64,000 bases of DNA, from contig CAHJWM010000001.1 of the NCBI GenBank assembly GCA_903642325.1, positions 244,748-308,747 on the forward strand, in the 5' to 3' direction. Positions 17,922 through 27,019 of the stretch are shown piece after piece (positions within the stretch are counted from its first letter, which is position 1; the number at the start of each line of letters is the position of its first letter). The translations under genes were made by a program, and so were the position numbers. The stretch is from Myxococcales bacterium (GTDB lineage Bacteria; Myxococcota_A; Polyangia; Polyangiales; Polyangiaceae). The notes below the pieces were generated by a model. That model made no database searches and had not been told where the DNA came from. It saw only the letters and a list, made by a program, of their open reading frames with translations.

Positions 17922-19070
17922 CTATTCCGGCGGATCGAGATAGTCCACTTCCACGCCGCGATGGGTGCGAAAGCGTGTCGCGCCTGGCCGCCGCGACACG
18001 ACGTAGCTCGGACCCATGGGCACTTTACCGAGACCACCGGGCGTATCGACGATGAACTTCGGCAGCGCGATGCCGGAGAGGCGACCCTGGAGCTCGCTCA
18101 TGATGCGAAGCCCGGTGTCGAGTGGAGTGCGCAAATGACTCGTGCCACGCACCGGGTCCGCCTGCAGTAAGTAATAGGGCTTGGTGCGCTCGCGCACCAA
18201 GCCCCGGAAGAGCTCGGCGAGCACCGCGCTGTCGTCGTTTACACCGCGCAGGAGCACGGTGTGGTTCAAAACCGGGAAACCGGCGTCCGCCAGGCGACGG
18301 AGCCCGTCGCGCGCTTGCACCGTGAGCTCCTTTGGGTGGTTGAAGTGAGTCATGATCCAAATCGGGTGGAAGGGCCGGAGCGCTTCCACGAGCTCGCTCG
18401 TGATGCGTTGGGGAAGCGCTACCGGAATGCGCGTGGCAATCCGGATCGTCTCCACGCTCGGGATTTGTCGCAGAGATTGCAATACGCGCGCGATGCGCGG
18501 CGTGCTCATGGCGAGAGGATCGCCGCCACTCACGATCACGTCGCGAATTTCGGGATGCGCCCGTAGGTATTCGAAAGCCGGCAACAAGCGCCGCTCCGAG
18601 CGCGGGCCGGCGCCCGTGCCCACGATGCGACTGCGCGTGCAGAAACGGCAATACACCGCGCAGCGATCCGTGACCAACAAGAGCGCCCGGTCCGGGTAGC
18701 GTTGAATGAGCTCCGGTGCGACCTCGTGCGACTCTTCGCCCAAGGGGTCACGCAGATCGCCCTCGACCTCGCTCGCCTCGAACGCGTGGGGCACGACCTG
18801 ACGGCGGATCGGACACGCAACATCGAAGGGGTCGCACAGGGAGAGGTAATAAGGGGTGATTGAAATCGGCAGGCCGGCGCGTTCAGCCGCCCTTGCACCC
18901 GCTAACTCTTCCGGCGACAGCCGAAGCTTTTCCTGCAGACCTTGCACGGTGCGCACGGCGTTGCGGAGCTGTGAGGCCCAGCCCTCAGGGTCCGCATCGA
19001 GCGATCTCCGGAGCGGTATCGGCTCCGGAGTGAAGAGCGGCTCCGGACCTGCGGTCACGCCTTCCGTCAT
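17922..19070 (-). CDS. KamA-family radical SAM protein (lysine 2,3-aminomutase-like)
   Basis: A 382-residue radical SAM enzyme. The iron-sulfur motif CxxxCxxC is in DRCAVYCRFCTRSRIVG. Family signatures RDVIVSGGDPLAMS, MTHFNHPKEL and PYYLLQADPVRGTSHLRTP match KamA/EpmB proteins, which use PLP and an adenosyl radical to move an amino group on lysine. The length is between EpmB (about 340) and KamA (about 415), so it could convert free lysine to beta-lysine or serve EF-P modification; no EpmA-like gene is present here. Its ATG overlaps the stop of the PpiC-type gene (ATGA), so they are one operon. Confidence 0.85.
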   Translation of the reverse strand: MTEGVTAGPEPLFTPEPIPLRRSLDADPEGWASQLRNAVRTVQGLQEKLRLSPEELAGARAAERAGLPISITPYYLSLCDPFDVACPIRRQVVPHAFEASEVEGDLRDPLGEESHEVAPELIQRYPDRALLLVTDRCAVYCRFCTRSRIVGTGAGPRSERRLLPAFEYLRAHPEIRDVIVSGGDPLAMSTPRIARVLQSLRQIPSVETIRIATRIPVALPQRITSELVEALRPFHPIWIMTHFNHPKELTVQARDGLRRLADAGFPVLNHTVLLRGVNDDSAVLAELFRGLVRERTKPYYLLQADPVRGTSHLRTPLDTGLRIMSELQGRLSGIALPKFIVDTPGGLGKVPMGPSYVVSRRPGATRFRTHRGVEVDYLDPPE

Positions 19071-20092
19071 CGCGCGCTCGCGGGCGGAGCGGCTGAGCCG
19101 TCGTCCGCATTGGGAACCTTCATGTGCGCGAGGGCTTCGTCGTCCACGGTCACGGGGTAGCGCTGCCGGAGCTCTAACTCGAGCTGCGCTTCCCGCTCAC
19201 GGATTTTCTGTTGCACGAGCGCCACCCGGATGGTCCGTTCGGCGTCCTGAAACGATCGGTCACGGGCCTCGGTCCGACCGGTCATGCGCACGATGTGAAA
19301 GCGTCCGCCATCCATCACCACGTGACCGAGCACGCCGCCGACTTGGTCGATTTCGAACACCGCCGCGCGCAGCGCTTCCGGCACGCGCGGGTTTGCTCCG
19401 CGTGGATGTCCCGGCGGCCCGACGATGCCTAAATCCCCCGCGAGCTCGCTGGGGTTGGGGCCGGCCGCGTTGCCCAGCTTATCCAAAGAGACTTCCGACA
19501 CGAGCTTGCCCCACTCCACGGCCGAAGCCCCCAACGCCCTTTGCAGCGCGGCTTTGGCCTGGGCTTCGGTCGCTACCGCCACGTGTGCGACTCGCCGCCG
19601 CTCCGGTTCCTTGAAATCGTCATGGTGAGCGTCGAAATAGCCGTGCACGTCGGCATCCGAGATCTCGCTCGGGCTCGGTGCGTTGCTTCGTACATCGCGC
19701 AGCAACTCGTCCTTCAACATTTGACGCACGCGCTCCTGGGTTTCTGGCTCCTTGTCGAGACCGCGACGCTTGGCTTCCTCCGCCAGGAGCTCGACCTGAA
19801 TGATCTCGTTCAAGAGCAACTTCCGCCGGTCCGCGGACTGATAACGAAGGCGCTCGAAAGGATCCATCCGCTCGAGCGTTTCCGCGTACTCGCCCAGAGT
19901 GATCTCGCGCTCGCCAACCTTGGCTAGCACCTGCCGCGCAAGCTCCGGAGTCAACTTGCCGGGCAACGCGCTGGCCGACGCCGCAGCGCCCGGGGTGGGT
20001 GTCGGTTTCGGTTTGTCATGGCAAGCGCCCGCGCCCGCGGCGCACAGCAGCGTCGCAAACGAGCGAGAAATAAGGCGCGAAAGAGCCCGCAT
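19067..20092 (-). CDS. Peptidylprolyl isomerase-type lipoprotein (PpiC/SurA-like)
   Basis: A 341-residue predicted lipoprotein. The signal sequence ends in a lipobox ([10 protein letters not shown]). A SurA-N-like helical segment follows ([20 protein letters not shown], then [20 protein letters not shown]). Next comes a parvulin-like region, [20 protein letters not shown] to the [20 protein letters not shown] and [15 protein letters not shown] blocks. Such proteins help outer-membrane proteins fold in the periplasm. It is first in a two-gene unit with the radical SAM gene and divergent from pyrH. Confidence 0.85.
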   Translation of the reverse strand: MRALSRLISRSFATLLCAAGAGACHDKPKPTPTPGAAASASALPGKLTPELARQVLAKVGEREITLGEYAETLERMDPFERLRYQSADRRKLLLNEIIQVELLAEEAKRRGLDKEPETQERVRQMLKDELLRDVRSNAPSPSEISDADVHGYFDAHHDDFKEPERRRVAHVAVATEAQAKAALQRALGASAVEWGKLVSEVSLDKLGNAAGPNPSELAGDLGIVGPPGHPRGANPRVPEALRAAVFEIDQVGGVLGHVVMDGGRFHIVRMTGRTEARDRSFQDAERTIRVALVQQKIREREAQLELELRQRYPVTVDDEALAHMKVPNADDGSAAPPASAR

Positions 20093-20194
20093 GAAGAACC
20101 CGCCGGGAATACTACGGAGCCGGCCAAAGTGCCAGAATCGCCGGCACCGGAAGCCGCGCGGCCGCGCCGCGATTTGGCGACCGCCGTTCGCCGT

Positions 20195-20977
20195 ATGCCA
20201 TTGCCAGCGATCGCGGGCGGCAGTACGACGGAGGGCGTGGAAGAAGAGTCGAGCGGCAAGCTTCGCTACAATCGCGTCATCATCAAGCTGAGCGGTGAAG
20301 CGCTGAGCGGTAAAGAGGGCGGCTCCGGCATCGACACCGCGACGCTAAAGGCCACCGCCGCCGAGCTCGCCGAGGTGCATTCGACCGGAGTACAGCTCGG
20401 TCTAGTGGTCGGTGGCGGCAACATTTTTCGCGGCTTGCGCGGCGCGAGTGAAGGCATGGATCGCGCGCAAAGCGACTACATGGGCATGCTGGCCACCGTC
20501 ATCAACGCGCTCGCGCTGCAGGACGCTTTGGAGCGCTGCGGCGTGAAAACGCGGGTAATGACCGCTATCGAGATCAAGCAGCTCGCCGAGCCGTACATCC
20601 GGCGCCGGGCGATGCGCCATTTGGATCGCGGTCACGCGGTAATTTTCGCGGCCGGCACGGGCAACCCTTATTTCTCTACCGACACCGCGGCCTCACTTCG
20701 GGCCATGGAGATACACGCCGATTGTCTGCTCAAAGCCACCAAGGTCGACGGTGTGTACGATCGGGATCCGCGCCGGCATCTGGACGCGAAGCTACTGACG
20801 AGCGTGAGCTACGACCGATTCTTGAACGACCACTTGGGGGTCATGGATTCGACGGCGGTGGCGCTGTGTCGAGAAAACGGTCTGCCAATCCGAGTTTTCA
20901 AGATGGTTCCTGGGAATATTCGCCGGGTGTGTCACGGCGACCCAGTGGGCACGTTCGTGAGCGACAAGGCCGAATGA
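20195..20977 (+). CDS. pyrH: UMP kinase
   Basis: Amino-acid-kinase-fold enzyme making UDP from UMP in pyrimidine synthesis. Recognised parts are [13 protein letters not shown], the glycine-rich [13 protein letters not shown], the UMP-site region [39 protein letters not shown] and [13 protein letters not shown]. The core begins at [10 protein letters not shown]. The start is uncertain: ATG 20195 gives 260 residues, GTG 20237 lies just after GGAGGG (too close), and the frame is open from 20018 but overlaps the divergent gene. The C-terminus [12 protein letters not shown] is normal for the family. Confidence 0.95.
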   Translation: MPLPAIAGGSTTEGVEEESSGKLRYNRVIIKLSGEALSGKEGGSGIDTATLKATAAELAEVHSTGVQLGLVVGGGNIFRGLRGASEGMDRAQSDYMGMLATVINALALQDALERCGVKTRVMTAIEIKQLAEPYIRRRAMRHLDRGHAVIFAAGTGNPYFSTDTAASLRAMEIHADCLLKATKVDGVYDRDPRRHLDAKLLTSVSYDRFLNDHLGVMDSTAVALCRENGLPIRVFKMVPGNIRRVCHGDPVGTFVSDKAE

Positions 20978-21087
20978 GGCGGCGCGCGGAGCGGCTGCTT
21001 CGCCGCGGCTGAGGTGCGCCGAGGCCGGTAAATTGGCCGCGGCGTTGGTGCGGCGTGGGCGCTTCGCGCTAAGCTTCCTGCACCTCC

Positions 21088-23442
21088 ATGTGGCAATCAC
21101 TCCCCGAGTTGGGCACGGGAATCGTGTACGCGATTCTCATCGCCGCCGCCTACACCTTCGCCGTCGCCTTGGCCGCCGGCCGCGGCCGGCCCCGCCTGTT
21201 GCAAGCCGCGCGCATGGGCGCCTACGCCACCTCGGGCTTGGTGTTGTTCGCGGTGCTGCTGCTCTCGTACGCCTTCGTCTCGCACGACTTTCGCATTCGC
21301 TACGTGGCTCATTACAGCGACCGGCGGATGTCTACGGCGTATCTCCTCACGTCGTTATGGGGCGGGCAGGACGGCTCGTTGCTCTGGTGGTCGCTTCTGC
21401 TCTCGGGTTACGTGACGGCATGCGTGGCGTGGTTGAAGGGGCGTTACCGCGAGCTTCAGCCGTACGTGATCGCCACCTTGATGGTGATCGTGGGCTTCTT
21501 CGCGATGCTCATGTTGTTCGCGGCCAATCCCTTCGAAACCAGCATCGCCGGCGCTCGGCCCGATGGAGAGGGCTTGAATCCGCTCTTGCAGAATTATTGG
21601 ATGATCATTCATCCGCCCTGCCTGTACATGGGTTTCGTGGGCTGTTCGGTGCCCTTTGCGTTCTGCGTGTCCGCCCTCGTGACGCGCCGACTGGACAATG
21701 AGTGGGTCGTGGCCGTCCGCAAATGGATGTTGTTCGCCTTCCTGTTCCTGTCCATCGGCAACATCCTGGGCATGATGTGGGCCTACGAGGAGCTCGGCTG
21801 GGGCGGGTTTTGGGCTTGGGATCCGGTAGAGAATGCGGCTTGCCTGCCTTGGTTCACCGCTTCGGCGTACGTTCACTCCACCATGATCCAGGAGCGGCGT
21901 CCGATGCTCCGGGTGTGGAACGTGTTTTTGATCTGCCTCACCTTCTTCCTCACGATTTTCGGCACGTTTCTCACGCGCGCCGGCATCATCACCAGCGTGC
22001 ATGCCTTTGCTCAGAGCAGTATCGGCACCTACTTCGTGTACTTCATGGGCGTAATCTTGGGCGCGAGCGCGGGCCTCATGGTGTGGCGTCTGCCGGAGCT
22101 CAAGAGCAAGGGTCAGATCGAAGCCGTGGCCAGCCGCGAGGCCATGTTCGTGGCCAATAATTGGGCCCTGCTCGGAGGCATGACCTTCATTCTGGTGTCC
22201 ACGATGTACCCGAAGATCAGCGAGCTGTGGGGCGAGAGCGCGACCGTAGGCCCGCCGCACTTCAACCGTTGGATGGGCCCAATTGGCCTCATCATTTTCG
22301 CGCTCATGGGGCTCGCGCCGCTGTTTGGCTGGCGAAAGACCAGCGGCACGTCCATCAAAAAGGCGTTTCGCGCTCCGCTGATCGCCCTCGCGGCGATGAT
22401 CGTCTTGCACGCCATCTTCGGGAGCTCCCTCGGTTACCCACCGTTGGTGGCGCGCGATGCGTTTTATCCCGGCCTAGTGGGCGTGCTGATTCAAAAGGTA
22501 GGGTCGACCTTGCCCGCCATCACCATCGCCCTCAGTGCCTTCAACGTCGCGGTGATCGTGCAGGAGTTCGTGCGCGGCGTGAACGCGCGTCGGGCCGCTG
22601 CGAGCAAACGCGGTGAGGGCGAGTCCGTACCGACCGCGCTCTTTCGTCTGATTGAAAAGAATCGCCGCCGGTATGGCGGATATATCGTCCATTTGGGCAT
22701 CGTTTCCATGTTCGTGGGCTTCACGGGCACGGCTTGGAACATCGACCGCGAGACCGCGATGATGCCCGGGGAACACTACCGCATCGGCCAGTACGATCTC
22801 ACGTACCTCGGCTCGCGCATGTGTCCGGGCAACCCCAAGTGCAGTCCCGAAGAGCAATCGGACATCGAGAAGCGAATGCTGTTTGCCGATGTGGACGTGG
22901 TACGCGCCGGCAAACACCTCGGCCGCGTGACCCCAGCAAAGTTTTTCTACCAGTCCCAACCGGACGGGCCCACTACGGAAGTGAGCATGATGCGCTCGCT
23001 CCAAGAAGACTTGTATACGGTCGTCGGTCAGATCGATCCGCAGTCCAAGCGCGCCACGTTTCAATTTCACGTGAACCCACTCGTGTCCTGGATCTGGGTA
23101 GGGTTATTGATTCTAATGACGGGAACCATCACTTCCCTATTTCCGGAGCTCAGCTTCGGTGAGGTGGGTGCCTGGTCGTACGTTCGAGCCGGCGCTGGCG
23201 TTGCCGCAGGCACCGCCTTCGCCGTCTGGATCGCCATGGCTCCCAGCATGAGCTATGCCCACGAACGGCCGGCAAACGCCGAAATTGGCCCACAATTGAC
23301 CGGTATTAGCGCAAAGACTCTAGCTCATCGGTTGCCCAGCTCGAGCTTTGGGATGGCTGGCTTCGCAGGGCTGGCGCTCGGCTCCGTGGTCTCGATCGCC
23401 CGGCGGCGGCGAGACAGTGCTAAGAGCTCGCGCGCTGATTGA
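21088..23442 (+). CDS. ccmF: Cytochrome c biogenesis protein CcmF (heme lyase subunit)
   Basis: A 784-residue polytopic protein with many transmembrane helices. The heme-handling WWD-type motif reads WGGFWAWDPVENAACLPW. Other CcmF blocks are SLWGGQDGSLLWWSLLLSGY and NYWMIIHPPCLYMGFVG, plus a large periplasmic loop near the C-terminus (HYRIGQYDLTYLGSRMCPGN). CcmF ligates heme to apocytochrome c in system I maturation. It is followed by two overlapping genes; no ccmE, ccmH or ccmABC is present within the window, so the rest of the system lies elsewhere. A last hydrophobic segment sits near the end. Confidence 0.95.
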   Translation: MWQSLPELGTGIVYAILIAAAYTFAVALAAGRGRPRLLQAARMGAYATSGLVLFAVLLLSYAFVSHDFRIRYVAHYSDRRMSTAYLLTSLWGGQDGSLLWWSLLLSGYVTACVAWLKGRYRELQPYVIATLMVIVGFFAMLMLFAANPFETSIAGARPDGEGLNPLLQNYWMIIHPPCLYMGFVGCSVPFAFCVSALVTRRLDNEWVVAVRKWMLFAFLFLSIGNILGMMWAYEELGWGGFWAWDPVENAACLPWFTASAYVHSTMIQERRPMLRVWNVFLICLTFFLTIFGTFLTRAGIITSVHAFAQSSIGTYFVYFMGVILGASAGLMVWRLPELKSKGQIEAVASREAMFVANNWALLGGMTFILVSTMYPKISELWGESATVGPPHFNRWMGPIGLIIFALMGLAPLFGWRKTSGTSIKKAFRAPLIALAAMIVLHAIFGSSLGYPPLVARDAFYPGLVGVLIQKVGSTLPAITIALSAFNVAVIVQEFVRGVNARRAAASKRGEGESVPTALFRLIEKNRRRYGGYIVHLGIVSMFVGFTGTAWNIDRETAMMPGEHYRIGQYDLTYLGSRMCPGNPKCSPEEQSDIEKRMLFADVDVVRAGKHLGRVTPAKFFYQSQPDGPTTEVSMMRSLQEDLYTVVGQIDPQSKRATFQFHVNPLVSWIWVGLLILMTGTITSLFPELSFGEVGAWSYVRAGAGVAAGTAFAVWIAMAPSMSYAHERPANAEIGPQLTGISAKTLAHRLPSSSFGMAGFAGLALGSVVSIARRRRDSAKSSRAD

Positions 23443-24095
23443 TGGACCTTTCTTCTCGCATGAGTGCGGCGCGTTGGGCCGCACCGCTGATCACGTTGAT
23501 TGCGGCCATTGTTGCCGGCACCTTGTACGGCGTGCAGCTGGTGGTGCTGACCCTGGCGGGCGCGGCGTTGCTCTTGGTGATTTGGCTGCTCTGGAGCAGC
23601 GTCCAGGCGCTCGCTGGCGAATCCGAGCTGACCTTCGAAGAGGCGTTCAGTCTGGGAACGCGCTCCGCGGAGGAAGAGCAAAAGCGCGCCGTACTCCGCG
23701 CGTTGAAGGACCTCGAGTACGAACGAAGCGTCGGAAAGATCGGCGAGGACGACTATCACGAGTACGCGGCGCGCTACCGCGCCGAAGCCAAGCGCCTGAT
23801 TCAGACGCTCGATGAGAGTTTGGCGGAGGGACGCAAACACGTGGAGCGAGAGCTCGAGCGCCGGTTGGCAAAGAGCCCTGACCCGTCCTCGGAGAGCCTT
23901 GGAAACAGCGCCGTCGAGCCCCGCGAAGCCGTCGATGCGAAGACGAGCGAGCCGCCGTTGAGCGATGAAGAGAGCGCGTTCAAGTACGCCGCGCCACGAG
24001 AATGCCCCGAATGCCAGGCCAAGAACGAGCTCGACGCCCGTTTCTGCAAGGCGTGCGGCACGCCGCTCGCGACTCTGGCCGAGGACAACCCGTGA
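23442..24095 (+). CDS. Membrane protein with CcmI-like segment and zinc ribbon
   Basis: A 217-residue protein. Two adjacent N-terminal hydrophobic helices (APLITLIAAIVAGTLYGVQL and VVLTLAGAALLLVIWLLW) are followed by a helical segment, RAVLRALKDLEYERSVGKIG then EDDYHEYAARYRAEA. This resembles the CcmI/CcmH-associated region found next to ccmF in other bacteria. The C-terminus is a small zinc ribbon with two CxxC pairs, CPECQAKNELDARFCKACG. The ATG shares one base with the ccmF stop (TGATG), showing a cotranscribed, coupled pair. A role in presenting apocytochrome or in heme ligation complexes is inferred from context. Confidence 0.75.
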   Translation: MDLSSRMSAARWAAPLITLIAAIVAGTLYGVQLVVLTLAGAALLLVIWLLWSSVQALAGESELTFEEAFSLGTRSAEEEQKRAVLRALKDLEYERSVGKIGEDDYHEYAARYRAEAKRLIQTLDESLAEGRKHVERELERRLAKSPDPSSESLGNSAVEPREAVDAKTSEPPLSDEESAFKYAAPRECPECQAKNELDARFCKACGTPLATLAEDNP

Positions 24096-25477
24096 GCTCG
24101 GTTCAACGCTTGCTGGTGCTCGGCCTGTTCTCGGCGCTGACGGCTTCCAGCGCGCGCGGCGCCTCTCCGGAAGTGAATGCTGCAAAGCCCGCGCGCGCCC
24201 CCGCGCAGGCCCACGACGCGGCGCCGCAAGAGGGCACGGCCAACAACACGCAAGCCACTCCTCCAGGTCACCCCGACATGGGCGCCGACGCCGGCACGGA
24301 CCCGGGGGCGGACGTGAACGAGTCGGTGCCCACCATCGCACCAGGGGTGATCACGGCGACCATAGTCAGCGACCAGGGGGTGCCTCTCGTTGGCACGCAG
24401 GTTCGGCTCGGGATCCTGTTTCAAAAGATCGCCGAGGGCGAATCGCGCACCGAGAAATTCGCGCAAGCCGACGCGACGGGCAGTGTTCGATTCAGCGACC
24501 TGCAAAAGGGCAGCGATCACGCTTACCGCGTCACGGTTCAGGCCGGCTCCGCTAGTTACCAAACATCGCCCTTCAATCTGCGCCAGGACATGGGCCAGCA
24601 CGTGGTGCTGCACGTGTATCCGGCCACGCCCGACATCGAAAAGGCGCAGCTCGGAATGCGCGGCTACATGTACATCGAGACGCGCGATGACGTGTTTCAA
24701 TTCGAGTGTCTTTTCCGAGTGTTCAATGTCGGTCGAGTCACCTGGGTCCCCAAAGATTTGGTGCTTCAGCTGCCTAAAGGCTTCAAGGCCTTCAAGGCGC
24801 AAGAATCGATGACCGACGTTCACTTCGAAGCCGTCGACGGGGTGGGTGCCCGCTTCAAAGGCACGTTCTCGCCGGGGCAGCAGGAGGCATCTTTCCGCTT
24901 TCAGCTGCCAAAATCCAACGAAGAGTCCATGTCGTTTCGCATGACGGTTCCACCCCACGTAGCCGAGATGCGCGTGATTGCCGAAGCCTCAGCGGCCATG
25001 AATCTAGAGGTCGAAGGCTTTCAGCCGCCAGTCGCCACCGCGAATCAAAACGGACAACGTGTGCTGGTGTCAGTGAAGCAGCTCGTGCGCCGCGATGAAG
25101 AACTTCGGGACTTCGTCGCCACGTTATCCGGCATCCCTACGCCGGGTCCGGGCCGCTGGGTCGCCGTGCTGATTGCGCTGGCCATGGCCGTGGGCGGGGT
25201 CTTCGCGGCTCGTGGCGCGTTCGACGATGCCGGTGGTGGTCGAGACGCGGCCGCCGACAAGAAGCGCGCACGCGAGATTCTCCTGCGTGAGTTGGTGGCG
25301 CTGGAGGCCGCTCGCACTGCGCAGAGGATAGGACCGCGCACGTACGAGCAGAGCAGGTTGCGCTTGATCGATGCCATTGCGCGCTTGGGCCTACCGGCGG
25401 AGCGCGTCAAGAACGGCCGCGGGTCGGGTTTAGCGAGGGCTCGCCGGCGCTCGAAGTCGGCCCCGCAGCGAAGTTAA
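24092..25477 (+). CDS. Exported protein with single C-terminal membrane helix, ccmF-linked
   Basis: A 461-residue protein with an N-terminal signal (SSVQRLLVLGLFSALTASSA, cleavage near SARGA), an acidic linker and beta-rich domains similar to carboxypeptidase-regulatory-like folds (GVITATIVSDQGVPLVGTQV). A single membrane helix (WVAVLIALAMAVGGVFAARG) and a basic cytoplasmic tail follow. The tail contains REILLRELVALEAARTAQRI then GPRTYEQSRLRLI, resembling the segment in the upstream gene. The GTG start at 24092 overlaps the previous stop (GTGA). With ccmF and the zinc-ribbon gene it forms a coupled operon; function unknown but likely in cytochrome c maturation or membrane assembly. Confidence 0.72.
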   Translation: MSSVQRLLVLGLFSALTASSARGASPEVNAAKPARAPAQAHDAAPQEGTANNTQATPPGHPDMGADAGTDPGADVNESVPTIAPGVITATIVSDQGVPLVGTQVRLGILFQKIAEGESRTEKFAQADATGSVRFSDLQKGSDHAYRVTVQAGSASYQTSPFNLRQDMGQHVVLHVYPATPDIEKAQLGMRGYMYIETRDDVFQFECLFRVFNVGRVTWVPKDLVLQLPKGFKAFKAQESMTDVHFEAVDGVGARFKGTFSPGQQEASFRFQLPKSNEESMSFRMTVPPHVAEMRVIAEASAAMNLEVEGFQPPVATANQNGQRVLVSVKQLVRRDEELRDFVATLSGIPTPGPGRWVAVLIALAMAVGGVFAARGAFDDAGGGRDAAADKKRAREILLRELVALEAARTAQRIGPRTYEQSRLRLIDAIARLGLPAERVKNGRGSGLARARRRSKSAPQRS

Positions 25478-25837
25478 TTGGTTCTGGGGCTAGCTTTAAC
25501 GGCCTCTTGAAACCCTGGGGACAAGCCTCGGGATGTTCAGGGTACAGCCCCTGTGGAAAGTCGTCGCAGCCGACTTGTCCCAGGTTGCTCCCGAGCCACA
25601 CCGGTGTCGAGTCCACAACGGTAGGCGATTACTTTATCACCAATTTCAGTAGCTTAGAGAGTTTCCCCCAGATCCCACAGGCTCTACTAAGACTGCTCTT
25701 TATTATTAAATATAAGAGAGAAGAAGAGACAGAGAGGTGACGCCGAACTGGCCGCCTTGGGCCGAAAGGCCGAATGCGCTACCGTCATTCGGCCCTCTAG
25801 CGCCGTAGCGCAGGCACAGGTAGACGGGAGCGGCCCA
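25478..25837 (+). other. Intergenic region upstream of dnaN; AT-rich, possible promoter or origin-like element
   Basis: 360 bases without a gene. Positions 25686-25722 are unusually AT-rich for this genome (CTCTTTATTATTAAATATAA), followed by a purine-rich run to about 25738. Several 9-mers distantly resemble DnaA boxes but with at least two mismatches: TGTGGAAAG at 25552-25560 and TTATCACCA at 25634-25642; GATCCCACA at 25671-25679 is weaker. No perfect TTATCCACA is seen. The AT-rich part could be the dnaN promoter region or an unwinding element. Confidence 0.35.
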
Positions 25838-26989
25838 ATGCACGTCGTCGTCGCCAAGAAAGATTTGCTCCGAGTTCTCGCGCGCTGCCAGGGTGTCGCA
25901 GACAAGAAAAGCACAATGCCAGTGCTGGGCAACGTGCTGCTCGAGGTCTCAGGCACCGATCAGTTGCGGTTGGCGGCGACTGATCTGTACTTGGCGGTCA
26001 GCGGAAAGATCCCGGCAAAAGTCGAAAGTGGTGGGGCCATCGCTATCGGCGCGAGGGATCTGTTCGAGCGCGTGAAGATGATGCCGGAGGGTCAGATCTC
26101 GATTGTAACCTCGGGCGGGGCGACGACCACGATTCGCGCCGTTGGCGCCTCTCGCCGCTTCACGCTGCATGGCATCCCTGGCGAAGAATTTCCGAGCTTG
26201 CCGCAACCCGAAGAGACCGCGACTCCGCTTCTGATCTCGATCGCAACCGTGTCGTCCCTGATCGCGGGCACCTACTTTTCGATCTCCACCGACGAGACAC
26301 GGTTGCACCTGAATAGCGCTTTATTCGAGTGGGAAGGCGACCGCGTGCGCATGGTCACGACTGACGGCCATCGGCTGTCGAAGATGGAGGCAGTGCTCCC
26401 CGGCAAGCAGGCCGCCGCTACGATGCTGATCCCGCTCAAGGGCGTGCTCGAGCTCAAACGCCTGTGCGACGAGGCGACGGAAGACAAGCCCGAGTCAGGC
26501 ACCGCGAGCGAGATCCGAATTTCGCAAAGCGGCCCGAACGCCTTTTTTCAGCTTGCGGGCTTTCAGTTCAGCGTAAAGCTCGTCGACGCGCAATTTCCAC
26601 CGTACCAGCAGGTCATTCCGGACCACAGCGAGCAGAACGTGCGCGCGCCACGCGCAGCCTTGGCCGAAGCCCTACGAGCCGTCTCCGTGGCCGCCAGCGA
26701 CCGTACGGGCGGCATCAAGCTCACCCTCGGCGGCGGCAAGATGCGCTTCGAGAGCGAGAGCCCCGACAGCGGCGAGGGCTTCGACGAGGTGAACGTCGAC
26801 TACAGCGGGCCCGAGCTGACCGTTGGCTTCAACGCACGCTATTTCCTAGATGTCTTGTCGGCGGTAGAGGCCGACGAGATCGAGCTGTCGGTCAGCGGGG
26901 AGCTCGATCCGGCGGTCGTGCGGCCCGCGCCAGCGAGCCCTGCCTCGTCCACGGAGTACCTGTCCGTGATCATGCCGATGCGCATTTGA
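25838..26989 (+). CDS. dnaN: DNA polymerase III beta sliding clamp
   Basis: A 383-residue clamp protein. Its three repeated domains are visible: the N-terminal VVVAKKDLLRVLARCQGVAD then KKSTMPVLGNVLLEV, the middle block STDETRLHLNSALFEWEGD then RVRMVTTDGHRLS, and the C-terminal VGFNARYFLDVLSAVEADEI and YLSVIMPMRI. The ATG at 25838 has GGGAG eight bases upstream and matches usual DnaN starts. The clamp holds polymerase on DNA. It is followed by recF after 30 bases and gyrB after that, the classic replication cluster, but dnaA is not adjacent. Confidence 0.96.
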   Translation: MHVVVAKKDLLRVLARCQGVADKKSTMPVLGNVLLEVSGTDQLRLAATDLYLAVSGKIPAKVESGGAIAIGARDLFERVKMMPEGQISIVTSGGATTTIRAVGASRRFTLHGIPGEEFPSLPQPEETATPLLISIATVSSLIAGTYFSISTDETRLHLNSALFEWEGDRVRMVTTDGHRLSKMEAVLPGKQAAATMLIPLKGVLELKRLCDEATEDKPESGTASEIRISQSGPNAFFQLAGFQFSVKLVDAQFPPYQQVIPDHSEQNVRAPRAALAEALRAVSVAASDRTGGIKLTLGGGKMRFESESPDSGEGFDEVNVDYSGPELTVGFNARYFLDVLSAVEADEIELSVSGELDPAVVRPAPASPASSTEYLSVIMPMRI

Positions 26990-27019
26990 GGCGCACGCGA
27001 GCGCGCTTTTCGGCCTCCC

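Noticed and set aside
21355..22410. Long minus-strand frame (351 residues) opposite ccmF
   Set aside because: His/Arg/Glu-rich shadow of the ccmF coding sequence; no start signal or domain.
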